Shown one piece after another: positions 47,367 through 56,037 of a stretch of 64,000 nt of DNA. The stretch comes from an uncultured Macellibacteroides sp. (GTDB lineage Bacteria > Bacteroidota > Bacteroidia > Bacteroidales > Tannerellaceae): contig NZ_OY762974.1 of assembly GCF_963667135.1 (NCBI RefSeq), positions 2,418,001-2,482,000 on the forward strand, read 5' to 3'. A program made the translations under genes and the position numbers. The notes beneath the pieces were generated by a model. It saw only the letters and a program-made list of their open reading frames with translations, ran no database searches and was not told the origin of the DNA. The stretch's first letter is position 1. Each line of letters opens with the position of its first letter.

Positions 47367-48302
47367 TTATTTTTGAAACGCCTCCGCTATTTTTCGGAGG
47401 TGTTTTTCGTTTGTTCCGCAACAGCCGCCATAGATTTTGAGAGAAAAGTCTGCATGAAGATGCAACATCCGTTCAGTCAGCTCTTCGGCTGAAGAGGAAC
47501 AAAGGACTTTGGATTCATTTAGTTCTTCGGGGCTGAGGCTAGATGCATTAGCCTGTATACCCTGAAATCTTGTTTTTACCAATTTACGTCTGTTGGCAGG
47601 ATGAGACAATGCTTCGTGCAGAATATTGGGGTGTATACAGTTTGCCATATAACACAGAGGCTGGTGTTGCGTGTTTTTGTCTATAGTTGCAATTGCATCG
47701 TGAATTGTTGTGCCGTCTATTAATACTCCAGCTCTACGAATCATGAAACTTATAATGTAAGGAAGGCCAGTTGTTTCCATGCTATTGGCTATGGCAATAC
47801 TTTCTGTAACAGTTGGCATAATTCCGGCAAAAAGAAAATCGACGCCTGCTTCCCGAAAGGATTGCATTGTTGGAGTGTGGAACTGAATGGCTTCATCAAG
47901 TGTGAATGGTGTTGAGGAGCTGTAAGCATCACCCATGCATCCTGTTAGTCCGCCAATGTAAACAGGCGTGTTATATCCAGCCTTTAGCTGATTTAGAAAG
48001 TCCACATTGTCTGCTATAACCCTTCGGTCTTTGAATTCAGATAGAGCTATCCGTTCGAGATTGGCTCGCCGGGTTGGCGTCATAATCATGATAGGCAGGT
48101 TGTAAGCCTCTGCAATATCCAAATATTGTTTATAAATACCTGAAAGGGCAATCCTGTATTCGCTGTTGTATATTAATCCCGCATGTACAATATTTTCGTC
48201 CAGCGGTATTGAAAACTCTCGCCGTAAGCGTTCAACTATCGCCCCTTCAGTAAGGATGATACCGCTGGAACGAAAGAAAGTCTCAAAAGGTAGTAATCCC
48301 AT
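47367..48302 (-). CDS. Homocysteine S-methyltransferase family protein
   Basis: 311 residues. The zinc Cys set is GGLTGCMGD (near 120) and GGCCGTNEKHL (near 293), as in BHMT/MHT-type enzymes. Opening LTEGAIVERLRREFSIPLDE is less typical than the usual DGGMGTEL. Transfers a methyl group to homocysteine (donor unknown: S-methylmethionine or betaine type). Confidence 0.87.
   Translation of the reverse strand: MGLLPFETFFRSSGIILTEGAIVERLRREFSIPLDENIVHAGLIYNSEYRIALSGIYKQYLDIAEAYNLPIMIMTPTRRANLERIALSEFKDRRVIADNVDFLNQLKAGYNTPVYIGGLTGCMGDAYSSSTPFTLDEAIQFHTPTMQSFREAGVDFLFAGIMPTVTESIAIANSMETTGLPYIISFMIRRAGVLIDGTTIHDAIATIDKNTQHQPLCYMANCIHPNILHEALSHPANRRKLVKTRFQGIQANASSLSPEELNESKVLCSSSAEELTERMLHLHADFSLKIYGGCCGTNEKHLRKIAEAFQK
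47377..47405 (+). terminator. Terminator of the S9 peptidase, inside the convergent coding end
   Basis: AACGCCTCCG / CGGAGGTGTT hairpin followed by TTTTTCG. It overlaps the last codons of the homocysteine methyltransferase gene (47367-48302). Confidence 0.7.
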
Positions 48303-48344
48303 TTCGTTTTTTTTGCAAATTAAACGAAAAATTACTGTCTAAAG

Positions 48345-48929
48345 TCAAAACAACATCCCTAAATTAAAAGCCCAGGAGCTGTTTTTTGCTCCATAATTAT
48401 TGGACTTATAGTCGTCCAGGAATCCTCTCTGGTATTCAGCTCCCAATTGAAAGTGCTTAAAAAGCTCAACACCTAATTTACCGTTTGCTCCCACGGTAAA
48501 TCGCTCGGCGTACCATCTGCCATTCTCATCGTCGCCAACCCCTTTTAAATAGCTGTTTCCCGAAAGTCTCAGACTTGCGTATGGACCCAGTCCGCCATAC
48601 AAAGAAAGATGTTTAAGTAAAGGGTATTTATAAACTAAGTAAACAGGAAGACTAATATACTTGCTTTTGCTTTCTTTTGTCTTGTAGATAGCTCCTCTTT
48701 CGGATAATGATATGCCGGCCGACAAGGCAAAGACTGAATTAACTTTTGAAACTTCTCCCAATAATCCCACGTTATATCCGTTGTAATTGTCAAAGTTTGT
48801 AACTCCTTTTTCAGTTGTTAGTCCCGTAACACTTACACCACCGATTGCCCCCAATCTCAATTTAATCTGAGCAGTTGAACTCAACGTAAAGAATAAAGCG
48901 CAGTAAGATAATAAGAATAACTTTTTCAT
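48345..48929 (-). CDS. Outer-membrane beta-barrel (porin-like) protein
   Basis: 194 residues from ATG 48929, chosen for the signal peptide (MKKLFLLSYCALFFTLSSTAQ). Strands such as LRLGAIGGVSVTGL, YNVGLLGEVSK, LGAEYQRGFLD, and the aromatic end AFNLGMLF fit an eight-stranded barrel. Function unknown. Divergent from the third tRNA-Ser. Confidence 0.8.
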   Translation of the reverse strand: MKKLFLLSYCALFFTLSSTAQIKLRLGAIGGVSVTGLTTEKGVTNFDNYNGYNVGLLGEVSKVNSVFALSAGISLSERGAIYKTKESKSKYISLPVYLVYKYPLLKHLSLYGGLGPYASLRLSGNSYLKGVGDDENGRWYAERFTVGANGKLGVELFKHFQLGAEYQRGFLDDYKSNNYGAKNSSWAFNLGMLF

Positions 48930-49105
48930 ATGTCTATCGTATTTTATTACATTCGACATCAAAGATATTGGGAAGTAAATGAACCACCTATTTATATCTA
49001 CCTGACCATACATTCAATTCGATGGAATCAGCAATATTGTCGGTGAACAAGTTTTGGAGTAGATAAGTTTCTTAAGTCTTTTCAAAAAAATATGACTTAA
49101 AAGTA

Positions 49106-49136
49106 TTTGAGATGTCTGGATTAAATTATAGCTTTG
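49106..49136 (+). promoter_or_regulatory. Promoter of the tRNA-Ser(CGA)
   Basis: TTTG (49106-49109), 19 bp, TAGCTTTG (49129-49136), 35 bp before the tRNA. Confidence 0.75.
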
Positions 49137-49171
49137 TGGGACTAAAGAATGAATATTGTTCGATAACTTTT

Positions 49172-49256
49172 GGAGAGATGGCAGAGTGGTCGATCGCGAC
49201 GGTCTCGAACACCGTTAAACCAGTAGGTTTCGAGGGTTCGAATCCCTCTCTCTCCG
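49172..49256 (+). tRNA. tRNA-Ser (anticodon CGA)
   Basis: 85 nt, same acceptor stem as the two TGA copies, with anticodon loop CTCGAAC (CGA, reading UCG) and a long variable arm that differs. The 3' end is the attachment site of the decayed element that follows. Confidence 0.95.
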
Positions 49257-49292
49257 CTGAACGGTATGGATAAAACCGGACAATAAACAGAC

Positions 49293-49329
49293 AAGTCTCA
49301 CAATTTCAATGAATTGTGCGACTTTTTTT
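49293..49329 (+). terminator. Terminator of the tRNA-Ser(CGA)
   Basis: AAGTCTCACAATT / AATTGTGCGACTT hairpin (one mismatch) followed by a T-run. Confidence 0.8.
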
Positions 49330-49398
49330 ATGCTCTTTGGCGAGGTCGGCAGACACATTTTCGCCACAAAATGACAGGTTTCATAACCTATTCCGTAC

Positions 49399-49867
49399 CC
49401 CCTAATGCGTGGAATGCAACAGTAGAACGAGCCTTCGGGCGTTCAGCCGAGATATTATGATAAACAGGCTGCTCGATGAAATCAGGGCATCTTTGCATAT
49501 CATTTACCACGATATGCAGCGGCGTGATAACTATGTTACCGCCGAAAAGGTAAAAAAATGAGTTTTTGGGACATACCGAATATCACGACACCATCCTGAA
49601 CCTGTATCAGAAGCACAATGATGATGTAAAACAGTTGGTCGGCATACCCAAAACTCCAGCCACCTATCTGACGTATGAAGTAACCCGCCGCCACCTCGCA
49701 ACTTTATCCAACGCAGATACAATTTGTAGGATATATCCATTAAGGAGATTACCCCGATGTTCATTACCGACTTCGAGTTGTATTTGCGTACAGTCGGCAA
49801 ATGTGGAGCAAACACCACCGCAGAGTTTATGCAGTTTTTCAAACGCATCATCCTTATAGCCCGCAAG
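49399..49867 (+). pseudogene. Tyrosine recombinase (integrase) pseudogene
   Basis: Bacteroidota-type integrase SAM-like and core-binding parts are spread over three frames: WNATVERAFGRSAEI, then MINRLLDEIRASLHIIYHDM and RDNYVTAEKVK, then FLGHTEYHDTILNLYQKHND and YEVTRRHLA, then FIQRRYNL, an in-frame stop, DISIKEITPMFITDFELYLR, NTTAEFMQFFKRIILIARKN. Thus at least three frameshifts and one stop. The catalytic domain (R-H-R-Y) is gone. Confidence 0.85.
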
Positions 49868-50398
49868 AATGCCGAACTGCTTGCTACCCAAATGCCGAAT
49901 CTTGCGGCCATTGTTTTTGTAGATGCTCTGCATTATCAGCTTCACCAATAGCGGGCTTTCGTTCTCCAGCTCTCGGAAATAGATATTTATTCGGGTATGT
50001 GAAAAATCGCTGGTGACCTCGTTTTCCAAAAAATCTTTCATCTCGATGTTGAGCATTTCCGGTTCATGGGCGTACTTCGCATTGACACTGTAAAAACTGC
50101 CATCCTCACAAATCACTGAAAAGTTCGTTTCACCCAGGAACCCCTCTGTGGTAGCTTTCACCCGGATTACGTTTTCCGCTCCATCTGCTTTCCCGACGAT
50201 AATGTAGTTGCTCCCCAAATCCACATAGAGAACAGCGGAAGGGAAAATGATATGCACCGTTTTGGCAAACGTAACCTGTACCCCGTAGGGTGTTACCATT
50301 TGGCGATACGGTAGTTTGCGGGTGATACCCTGATACAAATCGTTACCGGGCAAACCGTGTTGTTTACCTGTGCTTTTACTGATACCACGTCCATTTCT
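49868..50398 (-). pseudogene. traN: Conjugative-transposon traN fragment
   Basis: In the minus frame there is a good match to TraN: DLYQGITRKLPYRQMVTPYG, VTFAKTVHIIFPSAVLYVDL, GKADGAENVIRVKA and RHLGSKQFGI. The signal peptide and start are missing, and the protein is cut at the junction to the integrase, losing its C-terminal half. TraN is an envelope protein of the conjugation channel. Confidence 0.82.
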
Positions 50399-50707
50399 TT
50401 ATCGGTCTATATTATAATGCGTATGTTTTATAGCAATAGATTTTATCGCTGTTGCAAAAACGATAATACTTATACAATTATGTTTATTTTTGCTTTACTT
50501 TTTTATGACGGTAAAATTTATAGAGAGAAAAATGGGATGACAGTAAACTATCTCTCTAAATAGATGGAGTGATTTTTGAATTAAAGTTTAGCACATAAAC
50601 ATCTTGTCTGTTTTTTTAGGAGTTTAAAAGATAGATATTTCTTTATTCTTTAGTGATTTTAATACAAAAAATAATTAACTTTGAAGAAATCATTAAACTT
50701 ATATGTT
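50399..50707 (+). promoter_or_regulatory. AT-rich stretch with promoter of the 41-residue ORF
   Basis: About 309 bp, no gene. TAACTTTG at 50676-50683 fits TAnnTTTG and is 24 bp before the ATG at 50708; a TTTAG 22 bp upstream is a poor -33 box. Confidence 0.5.
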
Positions 50708-50833
50708 ATGGGAAATTTAAAACCAGGCCCAAAGCCAATTGCTAAATCTACAGGAGAAGTAGATAAGCGTCGCCGAGACAATAAAGAGACTCCCGGGAAT
50801 AATCCAAAACTTAAACCAAAAGGAACTAAATAG
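50708..50833 (+). CDS. Small basic protein of unknown function
   Basis: 41 residues rich in Lys, Pro and Asn (MGNLKPGPKPIAKSTGEVDK, then RRRDNKETPGNNPKLKPKGTK), with no hydrophobic segment. It has a fitting -7 box right before it and a proper start. It lies inside the decayed element. Could be nucleic-acid binding and disordered. No family recognised. Confidence 0.55.
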   Translation: MGNLKPGPKPIAKSTGEVDKRRRDNKETPGNNPKLKPKGTK

Positions 50834-51103
50834 CACTTTTGTTTAAGCTAACCAAACTGGTAATCTCCAAATTTTAGTGTAAGGTGCAATCAATTTATAA
50901 ATATAGTTTGCACCAATAATTAATCATTAAGAATCAGATATTTGGTTATTTCAAAAATTTCTCATATCCTTGAACCTGAGTTTTATGCAGACATCAGTCC
51001 GACAACGGGCGACAAAATGTTATGGTTGAGCTTACCCCAAGTTGTACCCCCTAAGACATATGAAAAGATATAAAATACAGAAAGTGTGAGACATATGAGA
51101 GCA
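50834..51103. other. Right part of the decayed element, no gene seen
   Basis: 270 bp without an ORF worth naming. It contains GTACCCCCTAA, also present near the left border. Confidence 0.35.
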
Positions 51104-51128
51104 GGTTCAGAACCCTCTCTCTCCTCTG
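51104..51128 (+). repeat. attR-like repeat of the tRNA-Ser 3' end
   Basis: 21 of 25 bases equal 49235-49259 (the end of tRNA-Ser(CGA)), with CCCTCTCTCTCC intact. It marks the far end of the decayed element. Confidence 0.75.
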
Positions 51129-51355
51129 GCGATAAAAATCGCTGATTTTCAGTATTTTTATTTGATAGTGAGAATGTAATGTCGAACTTTGTACTTTAGA
51201 TTCAAGACTCCATCCATTTTTTTCTTCCAGAAATTTTTTATAAGTATCAATAGATAATAACCAAGTTTCGCTACAACATGAAAACGAGTATTATTTTCCA
51301 TAATCGGAGCGGTAATAAACTGGGATTATTTTACTGCTATTTATTATAAAAGCAG

Positions 51356-51363
51356 TATATTTG
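51356..51363 (+). promoter_or_regulatory. -7 box of the abiE operon
   Basis: TATATTTG, 21 bp before the AbiEi start. No good -33 box. The 220 bp between attR and here hold no gene. Confidence 0.5.
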
Positions 51364-51383
51364 TTCTGATCAATATAAAGCAT

Positions 51384-51968
51384 ATGGACGCAAAACTTCA
51401 AATACTATTTGCTGAAAACAACGGCTATCTGACACGTAGGCAAATGCCGGATAAACCGACTTATAACCATTTGCTGAAATTAGTGGATCAAGGTATTGTG
51501 GAACGCATAAAGCATGGTGTGTATTTCTATGGAGATACATCCAAGGATCACATGATGATTGATGTGGAAAAAATAGTACCCGGAGGTGTGCTTTGCCTTT
51601 ATTCGGCTTGGGAACATTACTGCCTGACAGTACAGATACCTCAATCATTCAATATCGCAATCGAAAAAAGCAGGAAAGTATCACTTCCTGATTATCCTCC
51701 TGTAACATTGTATTACTGGAAGCAGGAATACTATGAAATGGGCATTATAACAAAGGAAATCAGTGGCTATACCGTCAAAATATATGATCTGGAGAAATCG
51801 GTATGCGACGCGGTGAAATACCGGACAAAAATAGGAATGGAAACAGCTTCAGAAATACTGAAAACTTATCTGAAAAGGAAAGACCGGAATCTGACTAAGC
51901 TGATTGGATATGCAAAGAAAATGAGAGTAGAAAAAATATTGAAAACATATTTGGAAATCCAGTTATGA
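51384..51968 (+). CDS. AbiEi-like antitoxin (type IV toxin-antitoxin)
   Basis: 194 residues. An N-terminal winged helix (NNGYLTRRQMPDKPTYNHLL, GIVERIKHGVYFY) is followed by the AbiEi C-terminal part (IKIYDLEKSVCDAVKYR-like, VKIYDLEKSVCDAVKYRTKI). It represses its own promoter and neutralises the nucleotidyltransferase in known systems. Its stop overlaps the toxin start in ATGA, so the two are coupled. Confidence 0.87.
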   Translation: MDAKLQILFAENNGYLTRRQMPDKPTYNHLLKLVDQGIVERIKHGVYFYGDTSKDHMMIDVEKIVPGGVLCLYSAWEHYCLTVQIPQSFNIAIEKSRKVSLPDYPPVTLYYWKQEYYEMGIITKEISGYTVKIYDLEKSVCDAVKYRTKIGMETASEILKTYLKRKDRNLTKLIGYAKKMRVEKILKTYLEIQL

Positions 51969-52831
51969 CAAAAGATGTAGCAAAATCAATCAAAGCAAGG
52001 TTGTTGAATATAGCAAAAAATAGGGACATTAATTATCAACAACTCATCATCCGGTATCTATATGAACGGTTGTTATATCGTTTATCGGTGAGCAAATATA
52101 AAAACAGGTTTTGCCTGAAAGGAGGTGCATTGCTTTATGCTTTTGAAAAAGAGATTCCACGTCCGACACTGGATATTGACTTCTTAGGGATGAAGATTAA
52201 GAATGATGTCCATACGATTAAAAACGTATTCAAGGAAATTCTAGCAATCCCATGTGATGACGGAATACAATTCGACGTATCAACTATTGATGCTGAAGAA
52301 ATCAATGAGAGCAAGGCATATCAAGGGGTGAGGATTACTTTTACAGCTCAATTGGACTCAATCAAGCAAAATATGAGAATGGATATTGGATTTGGCGATG
52401 TAATTATTCCTACGGCTCAAAACCTGACATATCCCGTGTTAATGGATGAACTCCCCGCTCCCGAAGTATTAGCTTATTCGCTCGAATCGGTTGTTGCAGA
52501 AAAATTTCAGGCAATGATTGAATTATCGGAAACCAATAGCCGTTATAAGGATTTTTATGACGTCTATAAGATTCTTTCCAACCAGCAATTGGATGATGCT
52601 ATACTGAATGAAGCCATTCATGCAACCTTCAATAACAGATCCACAGTTTACCAGGATGCGCATCCTTTATTCGCAGATTCCTTTATGAAAGAGGGGGGCC
52701 GAAATACGCAATGGAAACGATTTTTGAAAAAGATAAAACAAGATGAAGATTTGGATTTTAAAGATGTGATGACTCTGATTTCTTCAAGATTGCGCCTATT
52801 TTACGAAACACTTAACACCAACAAGAAATGA
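51965..52831 (+). CDS. AbiEii-like nucleotidyltransferase toxin
   Basis: 288 residues. The nucleotidyltransferase motif is LKGGALLYAFEKEIPRPTLDIDFLG (GG, then DxD), followed by AEKFQAMIELSETNSRYKDFYDV, as in AbiEii/AbiGii. Known AbiE toxins block phage growth or cell growth by adding nucleotides to tRNA. It seems intact and sits just outside the att scar, a typical defence place. Confidence 0.87.
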   Translation: MTKDVAKSIKARLLNIAKNRDINYQQLIIRYLYERLLYRLSVSKYKNRFCLKGGALLYAFEKEIPRPTLDIDFLGMKIKNDVHTIKNVFKEILAIPCDDGIQFDVSTIDAEEINESKAYQGVRITFTAQLDSIKQNMRMDIGFGDVIIPTAQNLTYPVLMDELPAPEVLAYSLESVVAEKFQAMIELSETNSRYKDFYDVYKILSNQQLDDAILNEAIHATFNNRSTVYQDAHPLFADSFMKEGGRNTQWKRFLKKIKQDEDLDFKDVMTLISSRLRLFYETLNTNKK

Positions 52832-53007
52832 GTTCCGCTTCAAAAGCGTAACTCCATTGTCTTTTTATACCTCCGGCAACATGTAATTACTATCAGTAAT
52901 TATGGTTAGCATACCTGTAATTCGGGTAATTTTATTAGACTTTTAGCAACTAATTTTGTATTCGAATTTACGTCAATAATAAACAATTAAATTAAGAGGA
53001 TAAAACA

Positions 53008-54156
53008 ATGAAGAACTTCAGTTATCACAATCCCACCCGCATTGAGTTCGGAACAGGGAAAGAAGAAAATGTCGGTCAATATATTTCGGAACACGGCATA
53101 TCAAAAGTGTTGATCGTTTACGGTTCGGAACGTATCAAAAAGAACGGTTTGTTCGACAAAGTAGCCAAATTACTTACCGACAATGGTATCAGTTTTGAAG
53201 CGTTAGGTGGCGTGCAAAGTAATCCGTTGCTTAGTAAAGTGTATGAAGGAATAGAAATTGCCAAATCTAAAAACGTGGAAGCAGTTCTTGCTATCGGAGG
53301 CGGTTCGGTACTTGATTCGTCGAAAGCCATTGCAGCCGGAGCAAAATACGACGGCGATGTATGGGATTTCTTTACATATAAAGGAATTCCTTCTAATGCA
53401 TTGAAGATTTTTGATATTATGACGCTGGCAGCTACCGGTAGCGAGATGAATAATTTCGCTGTAGTAACTAATGACGAAACAAAGGAAAAATTCAGTCTGG
53501 CCGGACCTGCCACTTATCCAACAGTCTCGGTTATTAATCCTGAATTACAAGCTACAGTTGGCAACGATTATCTGGCATATTCGGCAGCCGATATTTTTGC
53601 TCACAGTCTGGATATGTACCTCTCAGCTACTTATTTGCCCGAATATATGGCCGGATATGTGGAAAATATTCTGAAAACAGTGATACGTACCACCAATATT
53701 CTGCTGGCCGATACCAACAACTACGAAGCACGTGCCGAATTTGCCTGGGCTGCAACGCAAGCCTTGAATTTTACTACTTTCTGCGGAGTAGAGAATAACA
53801 GGTACGATACTCATTTTCTGGAACATACCCTTTCGGCCGAATATAATATTGCACACGGAGCTGGACTTTCTATCCTGATGCCAGCCTGGATGAAGTGGCA
53901 AAAGCAATTTCTGCCCGAACGATTCGATCGTTTTGCCAAAGTCATGTTTAACGTAGAAGGTGCAGACGCAGGTATCGAAGCCTTAAAAGGATGGTATTCT
54001 AAAATTGGTGCACCCGTAACTCTGAAAGAAGGAAATATACCAGAAGAAGATATACCAATGCTGGTTGGAAAACTATCTGCAGTGGCAAAAAACTGGGGAT
54101 CCGAAGCTTTGTATACCAGGGAGATGATTACTACAGTATTGGAAAATGCAAAATAA
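53008..54156 (+). CDS. Iron-containing alcohol dehydrogenase
   Basis: 382 residues. NAD(P) site AIGGGSVLDSSKAIAAG near residue 98. The iron ligands are a late Asp-His set in AADIFAHSLDMYLS, HTLSAEYNIAHGAGLSILMPAW. It resembles the YqhD/BdhA group, which reduces aldehydes or makes butanol-type alcohols. It fits a fermenting cell. Confidence 0.92.
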   Translation: MKNFSYHNPTRIEFGTGKEENVGQYISEHGISKVLIVYGSERIKKNGLFDKVAKLLTDNGISFEALGGVQSNPLLSKVYEGIEIAKSKNVEAVLAIGGGSVLDSSKAIAAGAKYDGDVWDFFTYKGIPSNALKIFDIMTLAATGSEMNNFAVVTNDETKEKFSLAGPATYPTVSVINPELQATVGNDYLAYSAADIFAHSLDMYLSATYLPEYMAGYVENILKTVIRTTNILLADTNNYEARAEFAWAATQALNFTTFCGVENNRYDTHFLEHTLSAEYNIAHGAGLSILMPAWMKWQKQFLPERFDRFAKVMFNVEGADAGIEALKGWYSKIGAPVTLKEGNIPEEDIPMLVGKLSAVAKNWGSEALYTREMITTVLENAK

Positions 54157-54185
54157 TAACCTGTAATCTTAACATATTCTTTTAT

Positions 54186-54193
54186 TACCTTTG
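54186..54193 (+). promoter_or_regulatory. -7 box of the EFR1 gene
   Basis: TACCTTTG, 29 bp before the ATG; no clear -33 box. Confidence 0.5.
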
Positions 54194-54221
54194 CAAGGTT
54201 TAAAAATATAGAGGAACATAT

Positions 54222-54992
54222 ATGATATTTTATTTTTCAGGAACAGGTAACTCCAAATGGATAGCCAATACGGTTTCTTCTTATCAGCAGGAGAGATTGA
54301 TTTCTATTGCAGGAGAAATGACAGATCCCGCAAATTCATTTCATTACACTTTACAGAATAATGAAAAGATAGGTTTTGTATTTCCGGTATACTCGTGGGC
54401 TCCTCCGGCTATTGTTTTGGATTTCATCCGAAAAATACGCCTTGAAAACTATCACGGTCAATATATGTTTTTTATCTGCTCCTGCGGAGATGAAGCCGGA
54501 CTCACTTTACCTATAATTCAAAAAGAAGCTGAATTGAAAGGGTTGAAATGGAACGCTGGATTTTCTGTAATTATGCCTAATAATTATGTATCATTACCAG
54601 GATTTGATACCGATCCGAAGGATTTGGAAAAAAAGAAACTGGAAGAATGTATTCCTGAGCTTCAGCGAATTAATAAGCTTATTGCGGAATGCTCTCCGGA
54701 TATATTTGAATGCAAAAAAGGAAGTTGGGCTTACCTGAAAAGTCGTATAATAAACCCGTTATTCAATAAATATCAGGTTACAGCCAAACCATTTTTTGCA
54801 ACTGATGCATGTATCTCTTGTGGATTATGTGAAAAGATCTGTCCCATGCGTAATGTTTCGGTTGATATAAAACCTGTTTGGGGCGATAATTGTACATCCT
54901 GCCTGGCATGTTATCATATTTGTCCGAATCATGCCGTTCAATATGGCAAAGCAACTAAAAATAAACATCAGTATTTTAATCCCAATGTCTGA
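54222..54992 (+). CDS. EFR1-family flavodoxin-ferredoxin
   Basis: 256 residues. An N-terminal flavodoxin-like part (IFYFSGTGNSKWIA, GFVFPVYSWAPP) is fused to two 4Fe-4S motifs at the C-terminus (CISCGLCEKICPM and CTSCLACYHICP). This makes it an internal electron-transfer protein of the EFR1 family. Partner unknown. Ends with a strong terminator. Confidence 0.9.
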   Translation: MIFYFSGTGNSKWIANTVSSYQQERLISIAGEMTDPANSFHYTLQNNEKIGFVFPVYSWAPPAIVLDFIRKIRLENYHGQYMFFICSCGDEAGLTLPIIQKEAELKGLKWNAGFSVIMPNNYVSLPGFDTDPKDLEKKKLEECIPELQRINKLIAECSPDIFECKKGSWAYLKSRIINPLFNKYQVTAKPFFATDACISCGLCEKICPMRNVSVDIKPVWGDNCTSCLACYHICPNHAVQYGKATKNKHQYFNPNV

Positions 54993-54997
54993 TTAAT

Positions 54998-55032
54998 AAA
55001 AAAGCTCTGCATAACTGCAGAGCTTTTTTTTC
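54998..55032 (+). terminator. Terminator of the EFR1 gene
   Basis: AAAGCTCTGCA / TGCAGAGCTTT hairpin followed by eight T. The next 255 bp to the LytTR gene hold no gene. Confidence 0.88.
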
Positions 55033-55288
55033 GGGTTGTTATTTTTGAACGGTTTTGGTTGAACTCAAAAATAACAGTGGTTTAGAATATATTCATAGGG
55101 TTAGTGCCGTTTTATTCGTATTGTCCTAAGTAAATATTCACTGGTATATAGAAAAAGAATAGAGTTAGTTGTAAATAATTTAATTTATCGTATTTATGCA
55201 AAGAAAAGGAATAGTTTCCTTCTTCTAATCGACTAATTTGAATTCGATAAAAGAAAGAACATATAAGTGTTATTTGGCTTTGAATCCG

Positions 55289-56032
55289 TTAAAGCTTGTT
55301 GAGTAGGTCTATTAGCTGTTGTTTTTGTCTGGATGAAACCGGTATCTGTGTCTTGTCTTTTAATATTAAAAAGCCCCCATCACTCTTGTCTAACTTCTTG
55401 ATATAATTGATGTTAACTAAATGAGATTGATGAGGCCTCAGAAAGCCGAAGCCGGCAAGTAAATCGGCATATTCTCCTATTCCTTTGGATACCACAATTT
55501 TTTCTCCTGTATTTAGACGAAATGTAGTGTAGGCATTATCGGATACACAATGTACTATTTCGCTGATATTTACGATATGAATCTCTTGCGATGTTCGAAG
55601 TACCAATTTCCTTTCTTTTGTACTTTCCTGATTGGCGAAGAGGGTATCTGTTTGTGAGGAGTTATTTATTTTCCCTATTTCAAGAATGGCCCGTTCGACT
55701 CCGTTTTTAAATTCAAACTCATTTATCGGTTTTAATATGTAGTCAATTGCACTGAATTTTATGGCTTTAATCGCAAAATCATTGAATGCTGTGATAAAAA
55801 TCAGTTTAAAGTCACGCTTTTTGAGCCTTTGTAGCACATGAAGTCCGGTTCCTCCCTTAATCTCAATATCAAGGAAAACTAGTTCAGGGTTCTGCTCTTC
55901 GATAATTTTCACAGCATCATCCACACTTTCTGCCTCAGCAGAAACAGTAACTTCCGGGAAATAATCCGCCAATAAAAACTTGATAGTTTCTCTTGAGCTT
56001 TTTTCGTCATCTATAATAACAACTCTAACCAT
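55289..56032 (-). CDS. LytTR-type response regulator
   Basis: 247 residues. A receiver domain (residues 1-120; phospho-Asp in LVFLDIEIKGG, switch in FITAF) is followed by a LytTR DNA-binding domain (EIVHCVSDNAYTTFRL; FLRPHQSHLVNINYIKKLD). It pairs with the histidine kinase 5 bp upstream on the same strand. Target not readable. Confidence 0.9.
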   Translation of the reverse strand: MVRVVIIDDEKSSRETIKFLLADYFPEVTVSAEAESVDDAVKIIEEQNPELVFLDIEIKGGTGLHVLQRLKKRDFKLIFITAFNDFAIKAIKFSAIDYILKPINEFEFKNGVERAILEIGKINNSSQTDTLFANQESTKERKLVLRTSQEIHIVNISEIVHCVSDNAYTTFRLNTGEKIVVSKGIGEYADLLAGFGFLRPHQSHLVNINYIKKLDKSDGGFLILKDKTQIPVSSRQKQQLIDLLNKL

Positions 56033-56037
56033 GCGAA

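Larger units (their letters stand above)
49235..51128. mobile_element. Decayed conjugative transposon remnant at tRNA-Ser
   Basis: The left border is the tRNA 3' end (GGTTCGAATCCCTCTCTCTC, going on CGCTG to 49259). A copy with 21 of 25 bases equal lies at 51104-51128. Between them are a frameshifted tyrosine recombinase and a reversed, truncated traN joined end to end, i.e. a deletion has removed nearly all of the element. A short repeat GTACCCCCTAA is also seen near both ends (49394 and 51044). Confidence 0.8.

Noticed and set aside
50357-50563. 68-codon ORF beside traN
   Set aside because: Low-complexity, Tyr/Phe-rich frame of AT-rich DNA without family features.
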